A stretch of 64,000 bases of DNA from Endomychus coccineus (Eukaryota > Arthropoda > Insecta > Coleoptera > Endomychidae). The stretch lies in NCBI GenBank assembly GCA_958510875.1, contig OY294067.1, positions 265,148,180 to 265,212,179 on the forward strand. Reading direction: 5' to 3'. Numbering within the stretch: position 1 is the first letter of the stretch; every line of letters begins with the position of its first letter. Below the pieces are notes generated by a model. That model searched no databases, was not told the origin of the DNA, and was given only the letters and a program-made list of their open reading frames with translations. Positions 1 through 9,659 of this stretch are shown here, piece after piece. A program made the position numbers and the translations under genes.

Positions 1-330
1 GATTGCTTAAGTATAAATTAGAAACTCTCTTTATTATGTTCAATGCGGCAAACTTCTCAAAAACGTATATGCGTGTGGACTGATTGTATGTAAAAGTGAA
101 GATAAAATCATAGTAATTGTAGAATATCTATACCTTTTTTTAGAAGTCGCCTGCAGTATAATCTATTGTAATTTTCATCACCAACAAACATTCACTTAGG
201 AAGCCATTTTGCAACGTACTTTATTCAGTCATAACACATTTATACATGCTTATTTACGTTCCAATCACACTAAGCAACAGGTGCAACATATAATTTTCAC
301 AACATACAGATAGATTCTGATATTTATCAC
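1..330. other. No recognisable feature
   Basis: AT-rich sequence without a convincing reading frame, repeat or terminal motif. The recognisable LINE sequence begins at about 330. Confidence 0.5.
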
Positions 331-1480
331 GATTGGGACTGATGGAGATTCAAAGACTTGTATGTCTTGGGATCACAAGGGCTATGAAATTTACGCCCAC
401 TGCAGCAATGGAGACACTACAGATATTGCTTCCCCTCCACTTGGTGGTCCAGGGAGAGGCAAGACTTGGTACCTTCAAAATACAAAACATACTGGATAAT
501 GTTCACATTGGGCCAGGACATATGATCATCGTAAAAATCGTGACCAAGGACGTGTGAGGCATAAGAACAGATCACATTCCTAAACGATACTTTCGACAAC
601 ACATTCAAGATATCAATACCAGATAGAACTGAATGGGAAAACACAAACCTGGGCACCATTTTACAAGGAAAGATCTGTTACAAAGACGGGTCTAAGACTG
701 AAAAAGGTGCAGGTGCAGGAGCATACTCAAAAAACCCAAAGACCGGCTTCAGATATTCATTGGGCAAACACACTTCCGTTTTTCAAGCAGATGTATATAC
801 AATCCTTCAATGTGCGAAGGGAAACGATTGAACATATATTAACAGACAGTCAGGCTGCACTTAAGGCAATGAGAAGTCAAGAAGTGACATCCCGACTGGT
901 ATGGGCATGCAAAGAGGAACTGGAAACACTAGCAGAAAAGAATCGCGTTAAGCTGATTTAGGTCCACATCAGGGAACTGCGGAAGATGAAAAAGTCGACG
1001 AACTTGCAAGAAGAGGATCGGAAAACGATCCGGATTCAGAACAAACTATGAGAGTGCCAGAATGTACAGCACAAAGATCTGTAGAAGACAGGAAACAACA
1101 TGACTGGCCATGCGGCAGTAAAGGAACACCTCGACAAGATGGAACTGTACTATGGCGACCTGAAATGCAGACTTTGCGGCAAGGATCCAGAAACAGTGAC
1201 ACATATACTATGTAAATGAGAGGCACTGAACCGCAAAAAACTGTCAATTTTTGGGAAGTCTACCGGTGAACCAGAATTATACAGGTTTCATCCAATAAGG
1301 GGCTTGGACAAGGCACAAAACTACTGTGTGTACTGTGATCAAATAATACAGGTAAGATATAATGGGCCAGCAGGATTAAGTTGAAAGGTGATTCTTACAT
1401 TACACCATGAGATTCAAGGCTCTTAACCTCCCCTCCCTCTACTCCAGGCCACACTTACGATTGTAGTCCGAGTCGATACG
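330..1480 (+). mobile_element. Non-LTR retrotransposon (LINE) 3' half, copy 1
   Basis: This stretch aligns by eye with 54370-54648 plus 56451-57380. Both copies share a conserved upstream segment (330-590), an RNase H-like region, a C-terminal Cys/His region and a 3' tail that includes the words gggccagcagg and accatgaga. The order RNase H then C-terminal C..C..H..C motif is typical of LINEs of the I/Jockey type. The copy has stop codons and frameshifts and is surely inactive. No reverse-transcriptase core is present, so it is 5' truncated. The exact clade is not established. Confidence 0.75.
590..1345 (+). pseudogene. LINE RNase H domain and C-terminal zinc-finger-like region (broken)
   Basis: The RNase H domain would degrade the RNA strand after reverse transcription. 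Visible motifs, spread over shifted frames, are YKDGSKTEKGAGAG (first catalytic Asp, about 680), VFQADVYTIL (about 780), LTDSQAALKAM (third acidic position, 838-870) and a degraded HQGT..DEKVDELARRGSEN segment (about 965-1025). The second acidic residue is Asp here, where copy 2 at 56.6 kb has the usual Glu. About 1100-1220 encodes CRLCGKDPETVTHILCK followed by a stop, matching the Cys/His C-terminus of such LINEs. Several frameshifts and in-frame stops make this a pseudogene. Confidence 0.75.
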
Positions 1481-1989
1481 TCTCAAGTGGTTGCTCAGCT
1501 TTGAACAGCAAAGATCAGAATCTTAATATTCTTTATAATAATTTATGATTTTTATTTATAACAACTTCGATCTAAATTTTTTTGCCAAATGTAAGACTCA
1601 CCAGAAAACTTTCCACATTTCCGTTTCGATCCCAACCAATCTAAATTAAAATCGAAAAGGCAACAGTCAGTACGACGGTTTTATACAAGGAAGGTTATAT
1701 CATATTTCATAACGTGCATTTATGCCGCTGAATGGGCTTTAATTAACGGAATATACACACGAGGGTGGCCGAAAGTGAGAGACATGTTAGGAAAGTAATG
1801 AAAAAATTGCAATGCACAAGCTGCTGATTGAATAAATGTATTCAACGTTATACTGAACGACCCGAACTGGTGGAATTTTACATTCTCTACGGAATAGCTT
1901 GGGCAAATTCAGGAATATATGTTGGTATCAACATACAATAAAACCAGCAAAAATTGAACAATATAGCTACACATTACTATAAAAGAGTT
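1481..1989. other. No recognisable feature
   Basis: AT-rich DNA with no frame or repeat that I can assign. Confidence 0.4.
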
Positions 1990-2061
1990 CACACTGTAGA
2001 TACACTATAATACTATAAATAAGAAACAATCACCCTCATTCACTAAAAATACTGTTAAAGT

Positions 2062-2103
2062 GCTGAGGATCTTTGGGCTACCGAGTAGCCATCATCAGAG
2101 TAA
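2062..2103 (-). ncRNA. Hammerhead-like motif, family C, degenerate
   Basis: On the minus strand CTGATGA (2092-2098) is followed by a perfect stem-loop, ggctac-tcg-gtagcc, and then CAAAG where GAAA is expected. The G12-equivalent base is therefore changed and activity is unlikely. The compensated hairpin suggests descent from a functional ribozyme. Confidence 0.4.
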
Positions 2104-2262
2104 ACTAAATTAGAAATCAAAATGTGCTTTTTTAAATAATATTTTGGGGTTAATAATGAAATTAAGGGGTTACTTTCGGCTGGAGATAAATCCTCATATA
2201 TTGATATGCATTATCACAAACGAAATATAACACTATAGATACACTATGATACTGTACAATTT

Positions 2263-2302
2263 ACTCTGATGAGGGCTATTTGGTAGCTGAAATGTCCTCT
2301 GA
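2263..2302 (+). ncRNA. Hammerhead-like motif, family C
   Basis: CTGATGA (2266-2272) is followed by the hairpin ggcta-tttgg-tagct and by GAAA (2289-2292). Both conserved core boxes are present. Stems I and III are weak in this copy, so self-cleavage is uncertain. Confidence 0.4.
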
Positions 2303-2360
2303 ACTTTAACAGTATTTTTAGTGGATAAGAGTGATTATTTCTTATTTATAAAGTACACAT

Positions 2361-2572
2361 TACAGGATAAGCATTATATACAAATGAATATTTCGTTTTA
2401 CAGTTCGTATATTCACAGTTTTCAGTAAATTATTAGATTGCCATTGAAAATATTAAACATTCATTTCAGTAATATATTTATTATAAGAAGTAATGATTGT
2501 TCAATAAAAATAGCAATGCTAAATGTGAAATGAAACCTTTTCTTCGTCAAAAAAGAACTTTAAAATGATATC
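2361..2572. other. No recognisable feature
   Basis: Short AT-rich spacer between repeat remnants. Confidence 0.4.
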
Positions 2573-3101
2573 TTGAATAGTAGACTTCCGCAGTTAGCTA
2601 ATCTTGAAAATTCCTGGCTTCCGGATGAATTCCGCGTCAGAATAGCACGACCTTGACCTGAGTTTTAGTTCAAGCCTCAAGCCTGCCCTGAATATGCCAC
2701 ATGTGATGGTTAACAAAACGTCGGCATCAAGTCGTGCTATTATGACGCGGAATCCATTCGGAAGCCAAGAATTTTTAAAATAATAGGTACGACATGAATC
2801 TCAAAATAATCATATTGAGATGATGGATCTATTTGTTGTTCATTTATGAACACCTATTCACTCTATTAATTTTGAGAATGTACTTTACAAGCTACTATCC
2901 TCGCGGTAACTCATGAAGGAGCAAGATAAGAGCATATAAGCAGGATTGGAAAGAACAGATATAATTTCTAACAACCACATACACAATAAATATCGCTATA
3001 GAAACCAGGAGAATCAGTTTCATTCCAAGCCTGAAGCCTGCCCTGAAGATGCCCCCTGTATGTATTAATGTGCTATTGTAACGCGGAAGTCTACTATTCA
3101 A
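2573..3101. repeat. Penelope family B pLTR remnants bounded by 19-bp inverted repeats
   Basis: A 19-bp sequence, ttgaatagtagacttccgc, at 2573-2591 recurs as its exact reverse complement at 3083-3101. Inside are two partial copies of the family B terminal sequence (about 2600-2790 and 2985-3085), recognised by the block around cctcaagcctgccctgaa and by similarity to 7890-8070 and 59475-59730. The first copy is itself framed by about 45-bp imperfect inverted repeats (ccggaagccaagaatt and its complement). No coding sequence remains. It may be a short non-autonomous derivative or simply rearranged debris. Confidence 0.6.
2684..2726 (+). ncRNA. Hammerhead ribozyme relic, Penelope family B
   Basis: It lies in the same position as the well-preserved ribozyme at 59631-59673. 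The first core box is CTGAATA instead of CTGAAGA and the second is CAAAAC instead of GAAAC. Stem I (tgcc/ggca) and the acgt element of stem III are retained. Core changes predict loss of activity. Confidence 0.5.
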
Positions 3102-3344
3102 AATTATCAGCTTGATTATTATACCCAACACGAGCCTTACTGCAAATTTTCAGATGATGAATCTGATAGTAAATAACTTTAATTCATTTGTTATCTAACA
3201 CAGTGCCTGTAGATGGGCATATCTGCTTACTAGAATTTCAAGCAGTAATATGCAGGAATTAAGGGTTTTTGGTATAGGGAAGTGAATTAGAACTCGGGCT
3301 CATTTTCATAATGGAATTGAAACATTGCAAGAAAAAGGGCTTCC
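3102..3344. other. No recognisable feature
   Basis: AT-rich spacer before the antisense Penelope A remnant. Confidence 0.35.
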
Positions 3345-4500
3345 ACTCATGTCATGTAATCTGACTTAATGACTGAATATCTGTTCTATGATTTACAGAC
3401 TTGAAGTCATGTTTTATGTGAATCATCTTCAGAATGGATCATTTATAATAATTGGTTTCCCTAGCTAAAATAACACTTAGTTTATAACACTTTTTTTATA
3501 ACTTGTTAGTGCAACGGAATTGAAGTGAAGATAACGAACGCTAAGACCAAACTTCTTTACCGAAACCACGAAGTATTTATTTTTTAATCTGCATCATGCC
3601 TAATGTTCATATCTAGGGAAGTTATGTTCTTATTCACTTCTATTTCACAAATAAATTGTAGTTTATAGTTGTAATTGTTGATTTTATTAATCACGTACTG
3701 AATATTACCATTGAGGACACACATTAGGCAATCATCTACATACCGTTTGAAGAATACGTGCTGAAAATCTAATGAATTTATTACAGATTCCTCTAGGCAT
3801 TCCATAATTAGGTCAACAATAGTAGCTGAAATAGGAGATCCCATTGCTGTGACGGATATTTGCCCAAAATATTGCTCACCGTATTGAAAAAACGTGCATT
3901 CTAAACCAAACTTTACAGCATTCATAAATTCAGATTGATTTAGAGGTGTGTGGTTTTTAATCCCTGCCCAACGCTTTTTGATGCTACTCAATGCCAAAAC
4001 GACTGGTATATTTGAAAATAAAGATACAAGGTCCAAGGAAATTAATATATGATCTACGGGTACGGATTGATTTTTTATAAATTCATTAAAATGTCAGGAG
4101 TGTTTCACATAAAATCAATTTTTTCCTATTATATTGTTGATAGGTTTTGACACAAATTTTGATGAATTGTAGGAGACTCTCCAATATTACTTACAATGGG
4201 TCTTGAAGGTAAATCACTTTTATGTAGTTTCGGAAGCCCATAGATATAAGGTGCTTCAATAGGGATTATCTTACTTTTGTACCATTTATTTATTAATTTA
4301 TTCATGTCATTTTGTACTGATAATGTAGGGTCATATTTTAACTTTTTGTAAGTTGTTTCTTCATTTAATAGATTTCCTATTTTGTTTCCGTAGTCATTTC
4401 TATGCATTATGACGCTTTTATTACATTTATTCGCGTTCAAAACTAATATTTGAGGGTTAGCATCTGGGACATTTTATCATGATCGGTTGAAGCCTTTTTC
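3345..4500 (-). pseudogene. Penelope-like reverse transcriptase, family A, broken copy
   Basis: Two minus-strand frames, 4440-4129 and 4036-3584, match the long RT frame at 14372-15898. Recognisable blocks are APYIYGLPKLHKSDLPSRP, DLVSLFSNIPV, TAMGSPISATI and KRYVDDCLM, the last holding the YVDD polymerase motif. The upstream frame begins with about 55 residues (LNANKCNKSVIMHRNDYG and onward) missing from the 13.5-kb copy, so this copy preserves more of the RT N-terminus. Downstream of 3584 there are stops, and an internal deletion joins the end of RT directly to the last part of the C-terminal region (3470-3345). The copy is inactive. Confidence 0.85.
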
Positions 4501-5500
4501 AGAAATTAATGAAAAATCAATTTTATTAAGAAACTTGGACACCCTATATCCCAGAAACGAATCGATTTCAGACATATGTTTCTTTCATATTTTGACCCCA
4601 AATAATCTGACCCCAAAGTTTCGTGCAACATTAATGAAACATTTTGTATAAAGGACAATCCAATACGTGGTCAGTACTTTCACCTAATAATTACCTAATA
4701 ATTTAAATTTGCGCTAATTAATTTGCTATGACTAAATTGTTATAATCTTTTTCCTACAACACCACGGAATTGAGTTTACGAGAAAAGAACTGAGAATAGA
4801 GATGTTTCAAAATATTTCTGATTCAGTTAGCTAACTTAACAAGTTTTCGTACTACATAAATTTTATACTGAAGCCCTTCGAAAAATTCGTAGCATCTTGA
4901 CAGTTACTCCTGACAATTTATGAATAGTAGGTATTATATCCGATCAAATAAGAATCTTAATATGGCCACGGGAGAACGAACGCCAGCGTTTCTCAATCGG
5001 AGAGTAGTCGATACATTCCTATCTCTGACATTCGCAAAATCAGCAATGAACTATTTGCGGCCGTCGAACTTTTTGAATTTATTATAATCGTTTATTATAA
5101 AAGTGTCACTTGCAGATATGCTCCTTCAATAAAACGTCCCCTCCGTTCTCTGTGTTGTGCCTGGCAGAAATTTGCTGGATATTGAAGGAAAGCGTGTAAA
5201 TTGCATTCGCTATATTGCGCAGCTGTTGTGCATATTTGCCGTTACACAGACGTCAACTATGCATAATGAAACTGTCTCTCGGATCAAAGGGCACGTTACA
5301 ATTATTCTGATACTAATGAAAATTTATATAATTCTATTCCTAGCCTACCACAACAGTTTGCGTAGCCTGTTTCATTTGCTTTCTGTAATTCAACTGCACA
5401 TCCGTAAAATTGATGTAGTTACTATAGTTAGTATGATGTAGGTACGCTTCAATTTATTTTCAACGCGGTTTCAATTCTAATATATCATTAGAATATTCGT
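4501..5500. other. No recognisable feature
   Basis: AT-rich DNA. A 94-codon open stretch near 5157-5441 has no motif I recognise and is probably chance. Confidence 0.4.
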
Positions 5501-5504
5501 GATT

Positions 5505-5751
5505 TGTTGTGGTTCAATTCATTTTCACTCCCTGTTCTTGCGATAAAGTCTACATTGGTGAAACAGGTCGTACAGTAGCTACTCGTGTGAAAGAACATGA
5601 GCGAGTGTTTGACAATCATCGATATTTCTCACAGAAACTTCCACATATTGAAAATATAACAGATCGAATTTCCAAAATCCTTGAAAAGCATAATATTTCT
5701 ACTCGTTTTTCACAATTCCAAAACTATCTCCTCCTATCTCCATTTTAGAAG
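5505..5751 (+). pseudogene. Penelope family B linker/GIY-YIG fragment, left part of a split copy
   Basis: The frame contains CSCDKVYIGETGRTVATRV, the start of a GIY-YIG-type endonuclease domain, followed by a segment (5640-5751) similar to the sequence that lies upstream of the GIY-YIG domain in the copy at 58.7-59.4 kb. The fragment is rearranged relative to that copy. It ends exactly at the BEL insertion, and homologous sequence resumes at 7516. It is a broken remnant of an endonuclease that normally makes the target nick for insertion. Confidence 0.7.
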
Positions 5752-5985
5752 TTGTGTACAGTTAATTGATTATTTTTGAGCTAATAGTGGACTGTATAAT
5801 AATTCCTTATTTAACTTTATTTGATGGAAAATTCTTTATTTGTTTAGAATACAAATTCTTATTATGTCAATCTGACAAAGTTACAAACTCATATCTTTTT
5901 TGTTATTGTTATAACAACGGGAAACAGCGGAACGGAATCGTTTTACAGATCAAGGAAAGGTTGATCTGACCATGTGATTGCAACA
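5752..5985 (-). repeat. BEL/Pao 3' LTR
   Basis: On the minus strand it begins TGTTGCAATCAC and ends GTACACAA. It is preceded on that strand by a purine-rich run (ggtggggaggt), a likely polypurine tract. It differs from the 5' LTR at only two positions that I could find. Confidence 0.8.
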
Positions 5986-6374
5986 ACCTCCCCACCGGGT
6001 TGATTAATTCCATCAGAACAAAATGGAAGTGGACATAATTTTGTTATTGGTCTAATCAATATTCCACTCATTGAACGTATTTTAACCACTCGAACCTTTT
6101 TATCAGGTCCTGTCATTACCTCTATAATTCGAGCTAAACGCCATTCAAGAGGTGGAATGTTATCATCCTTCACTAAAACTAAATCGTTGACCTTTAAATT
6201 GTCATACACCTTAGCCCATTTTGGTTTATGTTGAAGCCTATTCAAATATTCTATGGACCAACGTTTCCAAAAGAGTTGTCTCATTTTTTGACAACACTCC
6301 CAGATTTTCAACCTATTGTCGGGAACGTCTATAATATTGATTTTCGGAAAAGAAATTGATGATTCTCCAATCAA
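5943..6374 (-). pseudogene. BEL/Pao pol C-terminus (DUF5641-type domain), partial
   Basis: The 143-residue frame has the pattern FWKRWSIEYLNRLQ..KW, VNDLVLVKDDNIPPLEW and RPITKLCPLP, characteristic of the domain at the extreme C-terminus of BEL/Pao Pol, after the integrase. The frame runs into the 3' LTR before stopping. Everything upstream (protease, RT, RNase H, integrase core) is gone, because the frame starts just beside the partial LTR at about 6404. It cannot support transposition. Confidence 0.85.
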
Positions 6375-6403
6375 AAAATGACTAGGTGTAAGACTTTGTT
6401 GTG

Positions 6404-6547
6404 TACAGATGATTGATTATTTTTGAGTTAATAGTGGACTGTATAATAATTCCTTATTTAACTTTATTTGATAGAAAATTCTTTATTTGTTTAGAATACA
6501 AATTCTTATTATGTCAATCTGACAAAGTTACAAACTCATATCTTTTT
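6404..6547 (-). repeat. Partial third BEL LTR inside the element
   Basis: About 143 bp match the first half of the flanking LTRs (from ttgtgtacag through caaactcatatctttt) with a few differences. It lies between the broken pol end and unrelated interior sequence. This suggests a nested insertion, or recombination between two copies, followed by deletion. Confidence 0.75.
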
Positions 6548-7009
6548 CGTCGATAGAATCTTCAATTTCTTTCTGAACTGTATCATAATCATCAAATGAT
6601 TAACAAGAAGAGATTCTCGAATAACTGATTCATACCCTATTCATTTGTGAGTTCATATTTCCTTTCCCTGCTTGTTCTGTAACAATTCCGTTCGCTTTAC
6701 AAAGATAGAAAACAGTAAATTATTCCTAACTCAAATCAATTAAAATATAGTTGATAGAAACTAACCTGTATACAAAATTATTAATTTTGACAGAACTTTG
6801 ACATATATCAAACCTCTTTTCGTTTATGTTATTATATAAAAATAAACAATTCTATGGCTCAACTAACATATCCTGACTAAGAAGCTTTCACTGAATTAAA
6901 ACTGTCCTACCGATGAATCGACAAATGCGCCAACTAACTTGAAGTAGAAGTAGATTGTAACGCAAGAGATCACCAGATGAAATATATCGAAATGTTCTGA
7001 CCTTATGTT

Positions 7010-7165
7010 GAAAGCGAGATTTCCTTCCTATCCTTTTATTTGAAGGCATAGATCCTTGAGAGCGAGATTTCCTTCCTTTGCTTTTATTTGTAGAGATAGA
7101 TCCTTGAGAGCGAGATTTCCTTCCTTTCCTTTTATTTGTAGAGATAGATCCTTGTTAGCGAGATA
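7010..7165. repeat. Tandem repeat, three units of about 48 bp
   Basis: The unit, containing gcgagatttccttcct, cttttatttg and agatagatccttg, occurs three times with few changes, then a partial fourth start. It lies in the untranslated leader side of the BEL element. Confidence 0.85.
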
Positions 7166-7258
7166 AACCTGGGAAAACTATTTTTCTTCTGAGAATGGAG
7201 AAATGAGAGTAGACAGATTCTTAGTTGTGCCTCGTGACGATGTTTACACCATTATACG

Positions 7259-7276
7259 ATCCGGCTCGAAGGACCA
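7259..7276 (-). promoter_or_regulatory. Primer-binding site complementary to tRNA-Tyr
   Basis: The plus strand reads atccggctcgaaggacca, equal to the 3' end (with CCA) of an insect-type tRNA-Tyr. The minus-strand RNA would pair with that tRNA. It lies 5 bases inside the 5' LTR, where a reverse-transcription primer site belongs. The tRNA identity rests on my memory of the insect tRNA-Tyr acceptor sequence. Confidence 0.75.
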
Positions 7277-7281
7277 TTTTG

Positions 7282-7515
7282 TTGTGTACAGTTAATTGAT
7301 TATTTTTGAGCTAATAGTGGACTGTATAATAATTCCTTATTTAACTTTATTTGATAGAAAATTCTTTATTTGTTTAGAATACAAATTCTTATTATGTCAA
7401 TCTGACAAAGTTACAAACTCATATCTTTTTTGTTATTGTTATAACAACGGGAAACAGCGGAACGGAATCGTTTTACAGATCAAGGAAAGGTTGATCTGAC
7501 TATGTGATTGCAACA
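7282..7515 (-). repeat. BEL/Pao 5' LTR
   Basis: 234 bp, nearly identical to 5752-5985. It ends precisely where the Penelope B sequence resumes. Confidence 0.8.
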
Positions 7516-8070
7516 GAAGGTGTTTATAGCATTCCCTGTTCTTGCGGTAAAGTCTACATTAATGAAATAGGTCATACAGTAGCTACCCGTTTAAAAGAAT
7601 ATGAGCGCTGTACAAAGTACCTGTAGATCTTCACTTGCAGAACACAAGTTTGACACTAACCATCAAATCCTTTTCAAAAATACAAGAATCCCCGCCCGAG
7701 TTCCAAACTTCTATCAGCGAGAAATTCGTGAAGCGATAGAAATCCTAAAGCAACCAAATAATCTAAGCCGTGAATTACCTTGCCAAAATTTGGAAACCCA
7801 TTCTCGAAAATTCCCCTTTGCACATAATCACACAACGGCAGGGTCAGGTGCCATAACAGAGTTAACCACCAGGATAAAGGCAGTGAACTGTGTTGAGTGA
7901 AGGTTTTTTCCCACAATAAATACCGCTACAGAAATCAGAAGAATCAGTTTCAGCTCAAGATTCAAGCCTGCCCTGGAGATGCCACCTGTAATAGTTGACG
8001 AAACGTCGCCATCAAGTCGTGCTATTGTGACGAGCAATACATCCGGAAGGCAAGAATTTTCAATGTAATA
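7516..8070 (+). pseudogene. Penelope family B GIY-YIG domain and 3' region, right part of the split copy
   Basis: Starts with GVYSIPCSCGKVYINEIGHT, a clear GIY-YIG domain start in the form Cys-x-Cys-G-K-V-Y-I. After a stop and frameshift near 7615-7620 the match continues in another frame (SLAEHKFDTNHQILF, then REIREAIEI). From about 7800 the sequence is the family B 3' terminal region, which carries a hammerhead relic and ends near 8070 with gcaagaattttcaatg. The copy is interrupted by the BEL element and is inactive. Confidence 0.75.
7969..8012 (+). ncRNA. Hammerhead ribozyme relic, Penelope family B
   Basis: The first core box is CTGGAGA (7973-7979), with A changed to G in the conserved CTGA. 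The second box, GAAACGTC, is intact (from 8000). Stem I is damaged because the expected ggc is gcc. Probably inactive. Confidence 0.5.
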
Positions 8071-8167
8071 ATTTAGCTACAAGGTATCTAGGAAAACTAA
8101 AACCATCTCCAGACATCATTAGAAGATTAATATTCAACCTTACCTTGGATTGCTCTAGAGGAAGTTC

Positions 8168-8839
8168 CAGTGCTGGATTATAGCATAAGCTTGACTAAGC
8201 TATAGCTTAGGGCCCCGACATTTTGGGGGCCCTGCGGAAATTGTGAAAATTAAAAATTAAAAAACTAATAATGACAATTTTTCTGGGAAAAAATAACGAA
8301 GTAAAGAAATTACTGGACTATAAAAGTTTGCCTAACGACTGGTTATATCTAATTAGTTGATTTTGTATTAAAGGCGAATAATTCGCGCTTATACGCATTA
8401 AAAACCCTGTGAGGACAAATATGCGACAGGTAGGTTAGACTCGTTTGCACTACTGTGCATGGAAGCTGATGTATTGCGTCGAATCAGCTTTGATGACCTG
8501 ATAAAAGATTTTGCGGCTAGAAAGTGCAGGAAAGGATTGTTCTAAGTCAGTTAGATATAAGCGAATCATTCAACGGATAAGTTTCCAAATGTGCAATTGT
8601 AAAAGTGATTAATGCAGTTACGCATTGTATATTATGTCAAATCAAGAAGACGTACTAATAGTGTAAATATTCATTTATGTCCTTATTTTCCTGGCAATAA
8701 CCTTCTCCACGATTTAGAGCATTATATTACTCTACAAATTATTCTATTCCACGAATTAAGACTAATTTAAAAAAAAGGGGGGGAGGGGCCCCCAAAATCT
8801 GTTGTGCTTAGGGCCCCTCATAGTGTTAATCCGGCCCTG
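8168..8839. mobile_element. hAT-type DNA transposon, non-autonomous, with perfect 8-bp TSD
   Basis: The flanks ggaagttc at 8160-8167 and 8840-8847 are an exact 8-bp target duplication, the hAT signature. The ends are imperfect inverted repeats: CAGTGCTGGATTA on the left and, reversed, CAGGGCCGGATTA on the right, both close to common hAT termini. G/C-rich subterminal blocks (gggccccgacattttggggg and its counterpart) are also inverted. At 672 bp it cannot encode a full transposase. Confidence 0.88.
8459..8545 (+). pseudogene. hAT transposase C-terminal scrap
   Basis: A 28-codon frame contains EADVLRRISFDDLIKDFAARK, resembling the last residues of hAT transposases after the dimerisation domain (pattern E..LR.I.F.DLI.DFA..K.RK). 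It lies inside the hAT element and agrees with derivation from a larger autonomous copy by internal deletion. Confidence 0.6.
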
Positions 8840-8847
8840 GGAAGTTC

Positions 8848-9650
8848 ATTAAAACTAAAACGGTGGTGGACAAGGAATGAAATGAAATTACAGTGCCAAT
8901 GTAGTTTTCCATGGAAAACTCACGTTGTTGCACTGAGTGATACATAATGATGGAAAAATATTAACTCATCAAAAATGCGATCGTTTGTCGCATTGGCAAG
9001 GATTTATGACAACAATATTATCAATACCAAACAATTCATATGTTCCCATACCGCACTTGAATAATCTAAACAGCCTGCAGAATATCAGTAGTCTTGATCA
9101 CATTGTTTAATTCTCATATATTATCTCGGTTTAACTCTTCTTCCGAACTCTTGATTCTTAATCTGTGTACAATCATATTTCTGATAGAACTATTTTGTAT
9201 TCCAACCAAATTTTGTTTCCCATTATTATCTTCAGCAAAATTTGTGGCAATAAGAACATGTAACAAATAACAAATGTTGATATTAAATCGAGTTGTTCGT
9301 CAGTTTGTAACCTTATGTTTCGTAAATACACTTACTCAGGGCGAGTTGTATGTGTTTACGATTTCATGAAACATTTTGTATTGAAATAATGTACTCAATT
9401 CGATCTGTTACTCTAAAGTTTACGATCTTTTTTAGCAAAAGCAGTCGAACTATGTAGATTTTCAATTTCGATTCTCATAATAACAAAAAACAGATACAAT
9501 TTGGCCAGATTTAGTGGTAGAGTCAAATACAACTTGTGCATGAAGTTTCTCCTTAGATTAATTTCGGGAACTTCTTGCTTCGTTCATTTCACAACAATAC
9601 CTTGACTAAAGAAGAGTTGAGCAAACTACCCACTTTATTCAAATGTTGAA
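8848..9650. other. No recognisable feature
   Basis: AT-rich sequence with no credible frame or terminal motif. Confidence 0.4.
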
Positions 9651-9659
9651 TACACCTAT

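Larger units (their letters stand above)
1990..2360. repeat. Inverted pair of hammerhead-like repeat units (family C)
   Basis: The segment 1990-2105 in reverse and 2225-2360 in forward orientation are copies of one repeat (shared words include gatacacta, aactttaacagtatttttag and ggctaytyggtagc). A third copy, in reverse orientation, is at 42640-42760. Each copy carries a CUGAUGA box, a short hairpin and a GAAA or related box, as in hammerhead ribozymes. The head-to-head arrangement resembles the inverted arms of the Penelope insertions in this window, but no coding sequence links this repeat to that class. Confidence 0.55.
5752..7515 (-). mobile_element. BEL/Pao LTR retrotransposon, internally deleted, inserted in Penelope B
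   Basis: Two near-identical 234-bp LTRs (5752-5985 and 7282-7515, two differences seen) enclose a 1.3-kb interior with the end of pol, a partial third LTR, a tandem repeat and a primer-binding site. Transcription is on the minus strand: the 5' LTR is 7515-7282 and the 3' LTR 5985-5752. The host sequence gaag is present at 5748-5751 and again at 7516-7519, a 4-bp (possibly 5-bp, agaag) target duplication. Most of gag-pol is missing, so the copy is non-autonomous, but LTR similarity indicates recent insertion or recent recombination. Confidence 0.8.

Noticed and set aside
7012..7165. CRISPR-like array
   Set aside because: The three units are contiguous tandem repeats without unique spacers, and the genome is eukaryotic.
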